From a virus, in IMG/VR virus record IMGVR_UViG_3300008267_000069, positions 1-60,812 of that record: a stretch of 60,812 nt of DNA; one strand, 5' to 3'. The notes below the pieces were generated by a model. It ran no database searches, had not been told where the DNA came from, and saw only the letters and a program-made list of their open reading frames with translations. The position numbers and the translations under genes were made by a program. Positions 39,401 through 47,616 of the stretch are shown in pieces (position 1 is the first letter of the stretch; each line of letters starts with the position of its first letter).

Positions 39401-41431
39401 AGCAAGCTGGACGGCAACTCTGAGTCGGGTGCGGCCAACAAGGTGCTGCACGGAAGTGCTACCCCCAACGGGCCTGCTGTCTGGGGTGCGGTTGCTCTTG
39501 GGTCGGATGTCTCCGGTCAGCTGCCTGTGGCCAATGGCGGCACGGGACTGTCGAGCGGGACTCAGGGGGGCGTCCCGTTCTTTGACACCACCGGCTCGAT
39601 GGCCTCCAGCAGCGCCCTGACTGCGAATGCGCTGGTGGTTGGCGGTGGCGCTTCTGGCCCCTCGACGCTGGCCGATCTGGGCACCTCGACCAAGGTTCTG
39701 CATGGCAACGCGACCGGCGCTCCGACTTGGGGCGCTATCTCGCTGACCGCAGATGTGAGCGGCACTCTGGCGATTGCCAATGGCGGCACCAACGGAACGG
39801 CCGCGCCGACTGCTGGTGAGGTCGCGTATGGTGACGGGACCAGCTACGCCTTCACCGCAGGCAGCGTGGCTGGCAAGCTGCTTCAGAGCAACGGAATCAG
39901 CCCGCCGACGTGGCTGGACATTGTTCCCTACACCGCAGGCGGTACCGGCACCAATGCAGTTCCGTTGGCCAATCAGGTTCCCTATGGCACTGGCACGGCG
40001 CTGACCTACACCAGCGGCGGTTCCGTTGGCGAGGTGCTGGGCATCGGTGCGGGTGGGCAGCCTGAGTGGATGAGCAATGGCTCCTCCCCGACTGGCCCGG
40101 CAACCGGCGATCTGACCAGCAACTACCCCAGCCCGACCGTCGCCAAGATCAATGGCGCCACGATCACCTCGGCAGGAGGTGCGCTGACTGTCGGGCAGGT
40201 GTTGCAGGTTACGGGTGTTTCGACTGTGGACTACGGAGCCGTGCAGCTTGGCAGCGCGGGTGCTGTGACCGGCACGCTTCCTGTGGAGCATGGCGGTACC
40301 GGCGTAGCCGCTCTGACGCAGCACAGCCTGATTGTGGGCAACGGCACCAGCGCAGTCGCCTTCATCGCTCCTGGCGCATCAGGAAACGTCCTCAAGAGCG
40401 ACGGCACGACTTGGGCCAGCTCCAACTCAATCAGCGGCTCGATCATCAGCGGCAACATCTCCGGTAGCGCGGGCAACGTCACGGGCACTGTGGCGGTGGG
40501 GAATGGCGGCACCGGAGCCACGTCGCTCACGCAGTACGAGGTGCTGCTGGGTAACGGCACCAGCCCCGTTTCGACTGTGATCGGGTTGGGCTCCTCTGGG
40601 CAGGTCTTGACCAGCCAAGGTACGGGTGCGGCACCGATCTGGTCGAACGCAGCGGTTGGTACAGTGACCAGCGTCAGCAGCGCCAATGCGCTTCTCACGG
40701 TCACCGATCCTAATGACACGCCCAGCCTGACGATCAACACGGGTGCCACGTCTTCGACGGTGGCCATCGGCAACGATGCCCGCTTCAACGTGGATCCTTC
40801 GGTTGGGAATGGGTACCTCTCGCTGACATCGGCGGGTGCTTGGTCTTCGCTGCCCCTCGGCGCAGCCAATACGGTGCTTCGCTCCAATGGCAGCGCACCT
40901 TCTTGGGGCGCGGTTGTACTGACGACGGACGTGAGTGGTGTGCTTCCCATTACTAATGGCGGCACCGGAACAAACTCGCTTGTCATTGGCGATGCCAACA
41001 AGGTCTTTGCCTCACCGAATGGTTCAGCTGGTGCCCCATCGTTCCGTGCGCTGGTTGCGGCAGATATCCCGTCAGGGATTCCGGCAGCCAGCATCAGCGG
41101 CATTCCTTACGACATCGCAGGAAGCGCCGCTGGTACTCCGGGGCTGACCAGCAAGATCTTCTTCTTCAAGGCAGTTCGGAGCGCAACCATTGCCGCCTCG
41201 GGCCACCAGGCCGGATGCAGCGTCAATCCGAGCAGCACCACCACCTTCACGGTTCGTCTTAATGGGGGCGGGACTCCCATCGGCACTTTCGACATTGACT
41301 CGTCGGGAGTTGCCTCCTTCTCAATCGCCCAGACTGCGATTGTTGCAGGTGACGTTGTGACGGTGGAGACGGGTGCTGCGGTCAACGGCATCGAGGATCC
41401 GTACTTCACCTTCTTTGCAACTCTGGCCTAG
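36497..41431 (+). CDS. long tail fibre protein with repeats
   Basis: 1644 aa, the largest gene here. The N-terminal module is MSKTLIRNNSQSPITLPPPY then TGIIAPGDAVVLDE, shared with two other fibre genes. Next comes LNGQKIVNLATPTADHDAAT-KEYVDA, the common fibre linker, then a right-handed beta-helix region (YYVAVNGNDLNDGSLSAPFA, pectate-lyase-like). Many repeats of the type VANGGTGLSSG follow, and the tip domain ends FFATLA. It very likely binds host receptors. The repeats make the DNA repetitive. Confidence 0.88.
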   Translation: MSKTLIRNNSQSPITLPPPYTGIIAPGDAVVLDEAPSVVTEKIGIVPELINYLIVTQVPASQPNDGHTRDAAAEGIADALSALTVPLDLNGQKIVNLATPTADHDAATKEYVDAHGGGGGGGTVTNVSSTNAYLTVANGTTTPQLTVNVGTGASDVAAGTDARFNPAPSTAGAVVYDTGSAYAETAAGAVGQVLKVGAGGLPEWAADSTAPSGPAGGSLAGTYPDPSIAPGAISDAEVSVTAAIATSKLSGLLTDITGNGLSSAIAAGTLPARTYYVAVNGNDLNDGSLSAPFATIQAAHDEAATAYPAGEMVQILVGPGSFTGNLNLTRYNTMIQGVGHRAEMFATRLVGSVLVNPSTASDKFGHQVGIAGCFISNSSTAATVRASGSGLYSLILNDCYLYSNNAAATASAFSCDATNASRPRIIANECILATEAAGPSIMQLDRGDVRMDATQIRHNSSVTSGSAGSGVVVANDATLWLNGSLVETRTRDSAINATGASAGVKLLLTNSGVTAAYAGAENTTHGITVNNSTGVAALLYQVSFNVADVSAGVYAINGSAPAVVTYADVSFQYGTNSAIAPAVLATALAQTEVHGTMVLPSLAAASLPLKVDANKQVKAEAISLSGAEVSGTLTVGKGGTGISTTPPAGSVAYGNGSTQAYTAVGTSGQPLLSAGTGTPAFGSLDLSVAGNVTGVLPEANQADQTMGGDASGSTSSMTVTGLQGRPMAATAPASGQVVAWSGSAWEPATVATGGGGGGASGLAYYFNGNTAGEAPIYAVGDKQMSLSFDTLGGQYNTGAVTAPALGTEAVLAQFITNVGEPGATTIPPGIWDFNFYLLSSVASGTQFRVRLYKWDGSTLTELSQSPSDFVVIDNAGPAPAQFTATLYVEQAILTVSDRLVAQIEISSVDATTGRTVTGYFNGNTPSHVHTSIGAPGGTGVVKVVDGVIQTPATGINNADVAADAAIVVSKLDGNSESGAANKVLHGSATPNGPAVWGAVALGSDVSGQLPVANGGTGLSSGTQGGVPFFDTTGSMASSSALTANALVVGGGASGPSTLADLGTSTKVLHGNATGAPTWGAISLTADVSGTLAIANGGTNGTAAPTAGEVAYGDGTSYAFTAGSVAGKLLQSNGISPPTWLDIVPYTAGGTGTNAVPLANQVPYGTGTALTYTSGGSVGEVLGIGAGGQPEWMSNGSSPTGPATGDLTSNYPSPTVAKINGATITSAGGALTVGQVLQVTGVSTVDYGAVQLGSAGAVTGTLPVEHGGTGVAALTQHSLIVGNGTSAVAFIAPGASGNVLKSDGTTWASSNSISGSIISGNISGSAGNVTGTVAVGNGGTGATSLTQYEVLLGNGTSPVSTVIGLGSSGQVLTSQGTGAAPIWSNAAVGTVTSVSSANALLTVTDPNDTPSLTINTGATSSTVAIGNDARFNVDPSVGNGYLSLTSAGAWSSLPLGAANTVLRSNGSAPSWGAVVLTTDVSGVLPITNGGTGTNSLVIGDANKVFASPNGSAGAPSFRALVAADIPSGIPAASISGIPYDIAGSAAGTPGLTSKIFFFKAVRSATIAASGHQAGCSVNPSSTTTFTVRLNGGGTPIGTFDIDSSGVASFSIAQTAIVAGDVVTVETGAAVNGIEDPYFTFFATLA

Positions 41432-41536
41432 TTTCCATAGAGTTCTGATCACTCAGAGCTGTTTGGGGTGAAAATGTAGCGGCTGGGCACGGTTCGTCCG
41501 CAAACCGTGGCGTGCCTAGCATTACGAGGCGCGCAG

Positions 41537-42448
41537 GTGAAAACCCTCATCCGAAACAATACGCAGAGTCCCGTGGCCCTGCCGTTGCCCTACACCGGCA
41601 TTCTCTCGGCCGGTGAGGGCATCGTCGTGGACGAGCCGACCAATGAGGTCGTGAACTCGCTCTTCGATGGGCAGAAGTCAGAACTGTCGAACATCTACAC
41701 CGTCACTCAGGTCAGCCAAGGCGCCAGGTCTGGGCGTATTTCGCGCAAAGAAACTGCGCGAAAGATCGGACAAGCCCTAGCGCAAGCTCCTGTCGATCTG
41801 GAGATCAACGGAAAGCGCCTCCGCAAGGTTGGAACTCCTACTGCGTCGGATGACGCGACCACCCGCGCTTATGTGGATGCAGCGGACGCCCGCCTTGAGG
41901 GTCTGATTGAGGCAATCCCTCGCTGGGTCTTTGGGGAGCGGTACTTTGAGTTGGGCACGGCGGCTACCGGAACCTGGTATGTCACCGTGTCAGCCAGAGG
42001 CGTGAGCGAGGCTGCGCTCAATGGCATCACAGCCAGCCAGCACGCCTCGTCAACCGCAGGCCCGATGGGTACCTTTGCGGTGGCGTTGTCCACTCCGGAG
42101 GGCGTGGCCGTTCAGTCGGTCACGCTCTTCACCTATACGCGAATGGAGACTCAGCCCAAGGTGGTCCTAATTCTGGATAATCCACAAGGACCACGACTTG
42201 CCCATCGTTTTGTGCGTCCTTCGGTGCTGCAATTTCCGCCCACAAACGCACAGCAGCACAGCCCGATGGTATCCGTGGCTGATAGCAGCGGGCAGATTCC
42301 TGAGACGTTTGGTGTACTTGGGCAGTTGGACCCGACCGCTGCCTACCCGAAAATCCGCATCGTTGCCGTCGGCTTTTTTTCTGCTGAAAGCAACTCGGTC
42401 GCGGATCGCTTCTACAACAAGCCACAATCATTGGTGGTGCAGTTCTAA
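41537..42448 (+). CDS. fibre-related protein with shared N-terminal module
   Basis: 303 aa from GTG 41537 (GAGG upstream). MKTLIRNNTQSPVALPLPYT and the following ILSAGEGIVVDEP match the N-terminus of the long fibre, as does the linker LEINGKRLRKVGTPTASDDA-TTRAYVDA. The C-terminal 170 residues form a beta-rich tip domain. Probably attaches to the same baseplate or fibre partner. Two hairpins in the preceding 100 bp (41450-41469; 41487-41515) may affect expression. Confidence 0.7.
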   Translation: MKTLIRNNTQSPVALPLPYTGILSAGEGIVVDEPTNEVVNSLFDGQKSELSNIYTVTQVSQGARSGRISRKETARKIGQALAQAPVDLEINGKRLRKVGTPTASDDATTRAYVDAADARLEGLIEAIPRWVFGERYFELGTAATGTWYVTVSARGVSEAALNGITASQHASSTAGPMGTFAVALSTPEGVAVQSVTLFTYTRMETQPKVVLILDNPQGPRLAHRFVRPSVLQFPPTNAQQHSPMVSVADSSGQIPETFGVLGQLDPTAAYPKIRIVAVGFFSAESNSVADRFYNKPQSLVVQF

Positions 42449-42460
42449 GGAGTGTTACCA

Positions 42461-43246
42461 ATGATCGACCGCCCTGTGGTTCTTGGGTACACGCCTACGT
42501 CATGCACTCCGATGGGGGCAGGTGCTTGGGCAGTAACGGCTACAATCGATGACCCGCTGGAGATCAATGACGGCTGGGCTATTGCTGTGGGAGATGTGGT
42601 TTTTCTTGACCATCGTCTGGCCACTACGCCCCCCAGCGCCAGCCGCTACGAGGTTGGCAGCTTGTCCGTCAAAAGCAGCCGCTCAGTGAGCATGGTGCTT
42701 GAGTGGGCTTGTGCTGCTGCTCCAGTAAGCCCTGCTGAATGCCTTGGTGTGCGGGGCTACCTAGCCCAGCCCGTGGACGCCGTGGGTACGGTGATGCACC
42801 CGCTTCCTCAGGCAATTCTTCTGGACGCTGCCTTCATTGACCTTGCCAAGAAGGTGCAGTTGTACGCCATTGGCGACGAGTCTAGTGAGTCGGAGCAGGT
42901 GCGTGCCTATCCGATGGGCGAGACGGTGACCGTGGGTCAATTTGTCCATGTGACGCCTGCGGGCTTAGTGGTGGTGGCGCTTCCCCAGGATGCGGCACGC
43001 ATGCCGGCGGCAGGACTTGTGCTGGCCGTGGACGGCAATTTGGCGCGGGTGCAGGTGAGCGGAATCGCCCCACGCATTGCGTCTGGCTTGATTCCCGGCG
43101 CTCCAGTGTTTGTTGGGGAGGGCGGCTTGCCAGTATCCGATCCTGAGGGCATAACCCTTCCAGCGGCAGTGCAGGTCACGGGAGTGGCGCTTGATTCTTC
43201 GTCTGTTGCTCTATCCATCACAGGTCAGCTTGTGAAACGTGCGTGA
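42461..43246 (+). CDS. fibre-associated protein, 261 aa
   Basis: Beta-rich protein. The second half (VGQFVHVTPAGLVVVALPQD...GAPVFVGEGGLPVSDPEG) matches a module common in phage fibre and decoration proteins. ATG at 42461 with AAGGAG upstream. Possibly a fibre-tip cap or chaperone. No enzymatic motif. Confidence 0.6.
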   Translation: MIDRPVVLGYTPTSCTPMGAGAWAVTATIDDPLEINDGWAIAVGDVVFLDHRLATTPPSASRYEVGSLSVKSSRSVSMVLEWACAAAPVSPAECLGVRGYLAQPVDAVGTVMHPLPQAILLDAAFIDLAKKVQLYAIGDESSESEQVRAYPMGETVTVGQFVHVTPAGLVVVALPQDAARMPAAGLVLAVDGNLARVQVSGIAPRIASGLIPGAPVFVGEGGLPVSDPEGITLPAAVQVTGVALDSSSVALSITGQLVKRA

Positions 43247-43270
43247 TTCCTAGCCGATTCTGTCCGTAAG

Positions 43271-43299
43271 TGGACGGATTCCGGTTCAACTGCTAACAT
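43271..43299 (+). promoter_or_regulatory. weak candidate promoter within fibre cluster
   Basis: TGGACG, 17 bp, TAACAT, next to a small GTCC/GGAC hairpin, 52 bp before the 130-aa gene. Confidence 0.25.
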
Positions 43300-43350
43300 G
43301 ATCTTGCTCGCTGGGATTCCGCCCCCGGTCAGCAAGAGGAGGCGGATCAA

Positions 43351-43743
43351 GTGAGTGCAGCCCCGGCAAAGACTCGACGCACCAAGAAGGCAGCGCCCGC
43401 AGCCGTTGTGGCTGTGGTTGAGGCTGTTCCTGAGGTTGCTCCGCTCCCTAACAAGGTGAGCCTGTCGGACCTCTGGGAGATGCGGCTGGCGCAGCTTGAG
43501 AAGCGGGCGCTGCTGGCAGAGGCCGAGGTGGCCCGCATGACCAAGCTCTATGCACTGTCCAAGCTGGACAAGCAGGGCATCGTGCTGGGCCTTGAGAAGA
43601 AGATGGATACGGCCAAGCGGCAGGCAGAAGCCGCAGAGAACCGCGTGCTGATCGCCAAGAAGCGAATGGAAGGCACGCTGGGCCGGTCCTTGACCAATCT
43701 TGCCATCGACCCGGACACCGGGGAGATCGTGAACCCCTCGTAG
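43351..43743 (+). CDS. hypothetical coiled-coil protein, 130 aa
   Basis: GTG start after AGGAGG. Basic Ala-rich N-terminus, then a continuous coiled coil (LWEMRLAQLEKRALLAEAEV...) and a short tail. It sits between fibre genes, so could be a fibre assembly chaperone or connector; not recognised. Confidence 0.6.
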   Translation: MSAAPAKTRRTKKAAPAAVVAVVEAVPEVAPLPNKVSLSDLWEMRLAQLEKRALLAEAEVARMTKLYALSKLDKQGIVLGLEKKMDTAKRQAEAAENRVLIAKKRMEGTLGRSLTNLAIDPDTGEIVNPS

Positions 43744-43756
43744 GAGTAGTACAGCC

Positions 43757-44977
43757 ATGGCACGCACCCTTATCTGGAACATCAGCGCAACAGCACAGAC
43801 GTTGCCGGCAGGTTACGGCGGCGAAACCGTGCAGCCTGGCTACGGCTGGATCGTGTCTGATGAGTCGTCTGTGGCTGTTACTGTCATGGGTGGCTTTGAG
43901 GTCATGCACGGCAAGTGGGCTGTGTCGGCCATCTCGACCGATGAGGCGCTTGGCTCTGTAGACATGAGCGCGGCTGGCGTTGCGCTGATCGCTGATGTGT
44001 CGGCCTCTATTGGCGGGGGCGGTGGTGGGGGCGGTGGTCCGGTTACTTGGGCCAGCGTCACGGGCAAGCCGACTTTTGCCACGGTGGCCACCTCTGGAGC
44101 CTATGCAGACCTGAGCGGCAAGCCTGCGCTGGCTGATGTGGCAACCAGCGGCCTCTACAGCGACCTGAGCGGCACGCCCTCGATCCCGACCGCATCAAAC
44201 GATGTGGCGACCTCGGTCAGCGCAACCGGCGCTGCTGGCGTGCTTGGGACGTTCGCTCGCGCTGATCACCAGCACGCTCACGGGAACCTGAACGGCGGCG
44301 CGCTGCACTCGACGGCGACGACGCTGGCTGCTGGCTTCATGTCGGCGGCTGACAAGTCCAAGTTGGACGGGCTGGCCACTGTAGCCACCTCTGGCAGCTA
44401 CAACGACCTGGCCGATATTCCTACTTTGGCCGCTTCGGCCTTCTCTTCCAGCTACACCGTACTAGACGACACCCCTGAGCTGGCACCTGTCGCAACGAGC
44501 GGAGCCTACGCAGATCTCACGGGAACGCCCTCGCTGGCCGCAGTAGCAACGAGTGGCGGCTACGCCGACTTGACGGGCAAGCCGAGCCTCTTCTCGGGTG
44601 CCTACGCAGACTTGAGTGGTAAGCCGCCGCTCTTCTCAGGCGCTTATGCAGATCTTTCTGGGAAGCCCTCGCTGGCAACCGTGGCAACCTCGGGTTCGTT
44701 CAATGACCTGAGCGGCAAGCCCGACAAGACCTACGACATTGCGTCCTACGCAAGCGGGACGCTGTCGTCGGGAGCGACTCTCGCGCAGGTCATCGCGCCC
44801 AAGAACCTGACGCTGACGGCGCTGACCCAGACGGGTGGGGCCACGGTGGCAGTCAAGGTTGCCGGCGTTGCGGTCGCCAGCTTCCCGCAGTCGGTGACCA
44901 TCGGCCAGGTGATCTCCGTTGTGGTGTCGATTGCCGGCGTCGGCGCCACCTTCACCATTTCCGCAGTGGAGGCGTAA
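43757..44977 (+). CDS. tail fibre with YADLSGKP repeats
   Basis: 406 aa. The N-terminus MARTLIWNISATAQTLPAGY resembles the shared module of the two upstream fibres. After a Gly run come about ten repeats of the type VATSGAYADLSGKP, a widespread phage fibre repeat, with an ADHQHAHGNL segment in the middle. Likely a trimeric shaft with a beta-rich tip. Stop and next start overlap (TAATG). Confidence 0.8.
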   Translation: MARTLIWNISATAQTLPAGYGGETVQPGYGWIVSDESSVAVTVMGGFEVMHGKWAVSAISTDEALGSVDMSAAGVALIADVSASIGGGGGGGGGPVTWASVTGKPTFATVATSGAYADLSGKPALADVATSGLYSDLSGTPSIPTASNDVATSVSATGAAGVLGTFARADHQHAHGNLNGGALHSTATTLAAGFMSAADKSKLDGLATVATSGSYNDLADIPTLAASAFSSSYTVLDDTPELAPVATSGAYADLTGTPSLAAVATSGGYADLTGKPSLFSGAYADLSGKPPLFSGAYADLSGKPSLATVATSGSFNDLSGKPDKTYDIASYASGTLSSGATLAQVIAPKNLTLTALTQTGGATVAVKVAGVAVASFPQSVTIGQVISVVVSIAGVGATFTISAVEA

Positions 44978-45276
44978 TGCCGCTTATTTACGTTCAGCGG
45001 TTCTCGCAGGCGCAGGCAGTTACAGGCGGCACTCAGTCTGTGAGCGGCGTGTTTGATCTGACCGGCGAGACCGAGTTTTTTCTTGATCCGACAGTGTTCA
45101 CGGTGGCAGGCACCTACACGCTGGTGAGTTACTCGACCTTCACCTATCCGGGAGCATACGGCTCGGGGCAGGCGGCGCTGAACGCGCTGGTGACGGTGGA
45201 CGATTCCGCGCTGGTGGGGCTGACTGCGTCGGGGCTGACCGACACCGGCACCTCGATCACCGTGACGTTGAGCTAA
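44977..45276 (+). CDS. small beta-rich fibre-cluster protein, 99 aa
   Basis: MPLIYVQRFSQAQAVTGGTQ...; alternating beta strands, Thr/Ser/Gly-rich, no charge clusters. Starts on the stop of the fibre gene, so is made in proportion to it. Possibly a tip or cap domain split off as a separate gene. Confidence 0.6.
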   Translation: MPLIYVQRFSQAQAVTGGTQSVSGVFDLTGETEFFLDPTVFTVAGTYTLVSYSTFTYPGAYGSGQAALNALVTVDDSALVGLTASGLTDTGTSITVTLS

Positions 45277-45289
45277 GGGAGAGTCCGCG

Positions 45290-47605
45290 ATGGCGACGGG
45301 AACATGGATTTTTGACGGCAGCGATATTTGGTCAAATAGCGCCCGTTGGTCTGGCACCATCGCGGATGGCGCTGGCTTTACCGCGAACTTTACGAACAAC
45401 ATCACCGCCACCCGCACGGTGACGCTGAATACCAGCCGCACCATTGGTAACCTGACGTTCTCGGACGCTGGCGGAAGCGGCTCTGCTTGGGTGTTGACTA
45501 ATAGTAGCAGTTCGACGCTGACTCTGAGCGGCGGCAGCACGCCCGTTCTGAACGTCAGCACGCCGACGACGATCAACGGCGCGGCGTTCAACATCACCGG
45601 AACTCAGGGCTTCATCAAGTCCGGTTCTGCGGATCTTCAGTACGACGCTCAAGGCAGCACGCTCACCGGCACGATCATTATCAGTACCGGCGTTCTTGCG
45701 ACCAACTCGTTCAACGTGTTGGGTGTGTCCACCAACGTGTTCCCGACCGCAACCGCCTACGTCATCAACGGTGATCGACGGCTCTTCAACGGGGCTAATG
45801 CTGGGTACACGATCACTGCCCCGATATCGGGTAGCGGGCTTATATTAAACACCAACAGCAGCACCGCGACGGCGGCTTCTAACACCGTTACTTTTGCCGA
45901 CCTCACCTCATTTACAGGGATACTTGCTCTTTGGCAGAACCAGTTAACGCAGAACATCCGGTCCTTCGCTGCGATTAAGAAGTTCCCGACCTCTTCGGCG
46001 AACATCTTGTTCGACAACGGGGCGGGTGCCGCAGTCAGCACTCAGATCACTACGCTGACTATCCCTGCTGATGCTACGGCTGGAACGTATCCAGTAAATT
46101 TCTGGATTCGTTCAAACAGCTTTGTCTCCGCTTGGGCGATGTCGCTGGTCAACAACATGACCAGCGGGGCGATGACCTTTACGGGCGACCTGTATCGGTC
46201 AGACGCCAGCGGCTCGCCGACACTCACTTTCACGCTCGACGGGACCAACACCAACGCCAACACGATCAGCGGTTTTGTTCGCAGCGATGTAGGCGCGAGT
46301 GCGCTCGCCATCGCCAAGGCTGGCGCAGGTACTTGGGTCTTCAGCAACGCCAACACCTACACGGGGGGAACCAACGTCTCTGGCGGCATCCTGCGCGGTT
46401 CCAACGCTACGGCGTTCGGTACCGGATCGGTGACCGCTTCTGGCGGCGCCGTCGAACTGACCGGCGGCAACACCTACACCAACGCCTTCAACACCTCTGG
46501 CAGCACGATCCGAAACGTGTCCGGCACCAACGTCCTGTCCGGCACCGTCACGATGTCGGGCGCGACGACCCTCGGATCGACGGCAGGATCGCTCTCACTG
46601 ACGAACGCTTCTGCGATGGGCGGCAGCAACATCGCTTTGACGCTGGGCGAGGCAGGCGATAGCGGCAGCATCTCCATTACGTCCCGCTTGCCGGGAGGCA
46701 CGGCCTCCATCACGAAGGTGGGCGGCGGCACCTCCACCCTGCTCGCAACCGATAGCGCCGGAACGGGGGCCACGACCATCAACGCAGGTGTGCTTGAGGC
46801 GAAGGTGCTCGCCAATAGCGGCTCCAACAGCAGCATCGGTGCTGGTGTCAGCATCGCCTTCGGCACAGGAAGCACGGGCTTCCTGAAGTACACAGGCACG
46901 GCGGTGGCGACGACCAACCGGGGACTGTCCTTCTCTGGCAGCACGGCGGCAGGTCTGGATTCGTCGGCCACCAATGAGTTCAACTCGACCACGTTCAGCG
47001 GTTCGATCACTCCAACCGGAACCAATACCTTCGCCCTCAAGGGCAGCAATACCGGCTACAACACCCTGTCGGGAACGGTGATTGGTGGTCACGGCTTTGC
47101 CAAGACTGAGGCGGGCCGCTGGATCCTCAAGGGGGCCAACGACCTGACCGGGACGACGACTGTGTCGGCTGGGCGCCTGGTCGCCTCCAACACCTCCTAT
47201 GGAAACAAGCTGCTCGGCGGCAGCGTCATCGTGCAGGCCGGCGGCGAGATCCAACTCAGCTCAGAGGGTGATCAAAAGGGACGCTGCGCCTACACCAACC
47301 TGACGGTGGGCGGCACCTCGGGGAATCCGGCCAAGATCCGCATCGGCGGTACGGCCACCAGCCCGACGGTCTACCTCAACGGCGACTTGGCGCTTCCGAC
47401 AGGGACCGACAAGACCAACTGGGACTTGACCGGCGACACCTTCAAGGCGCCCGGCACCTACACTCTGTTCGTGTTCAGCGGGGTGTTCGGTGTAACCGGC
47501 GGAACGGTGGCCTCCAACGTGCTGGCGACCTATCCCACGGGCCGTTCGGGCGTGCTGTCCTACAACGTCGGCTCCCCCAACACCATCACCGTGACCATTT
47601 CGTAA
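45290..47605 (+). CDS. autotransporter-type beta-strand repeat adhesin
   Basis: 771 aa, almost entirely Thr/Ser/Gly/Asn-rich short strands. It has units such as GAGTWVFSNANTYTGGTNVS followed by GGILRGS, the autotransporter-associated beta-strand repeat found in bacterial surface beta-helix passengers. No signal peptide and no beta-barrel, so it is not a working autotransporter. It probably trimerises or stacks as a virion fibre. Its composition suggests capture from, or mimicry of, a host surface adhesin. Confidence 0.75.
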   Translation: MATGTWIFDGSDIWSNSARWSGTIADGAGFTANFTNNITATRTVTLNTSRTIGNLTFSDAGGSGSAWVLTNSSSSTLTLSGGSTPVLNVSTPTTINGAAFNITGTQGFIKSGSADLQYDAQGSTLTGTIIISTGVLATNSFNVLGVSTNVFPTATAYVINGDRRLFNGANAGYTITAPISGSGLILNTNSSTATAASNTVTFADLTSFTGILALWQNQLTQNIRSFAAIKKFPTSSANILFDNGAGAAVSTQITTLTIPADATAGTYPVNFWIRSNSFVSAWAMSLVNNMTSGAMTFTGDLYRSDASGSPTLTFTLDGTNTNANTISGFVRSDVGASALAIAKAGAGTWVFSNANTYTGGTNVSGGILRGSNATAFGTGSVTASGGAVELTGGNTYTNAFNTSGSTIRNVSGTNVLSGTVTMSGATTLGSTAGSLSLTNASAMGGSNIALTLGEAGDSGSISITSRLPGGTASITKVGGGTSTLLATDSAGTGATTINAGVLEAKVLANSGSNSSIGAGVSIAFGTGSTGFLKYTGTAVATTNRGLSFSGSTAAGLDSSATNEFNSTTFSGSITPTGTNTFALKGSNTGYNTLSGTVIGGHGFAKTEAGRWILKGANDLTGTTTVSAGRLVASNTSYGNKLLGGSVIVQAGGEIQLSSEGDQKGRCAYTNLTVGGTSGNPAKIRIGGTATSPTVYLNGDLALPTGTDKTNWDLTGDTFKAPGTYTLFVFSGVFGVTGGTVASNVLATYPTGRSGVLSYNVGSPNTITVTIS

Positions 47606-47616
47606 GGAGTTGAGCG

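Noticed and set aside
36431-40324. Two antisense frames of over 600 aa opposite the long fibre gene
   Set aside because: Antisense shadows of a repetitive GC-rich gene; composition is not protein-like and no start signals are present.
44080-44730. Regular DNA repeats resembling a CRISPR array
   Set aside because: The repeats are in frame and encode YADLSGKP fibre units; spacers are not unique and no cas genes are present.
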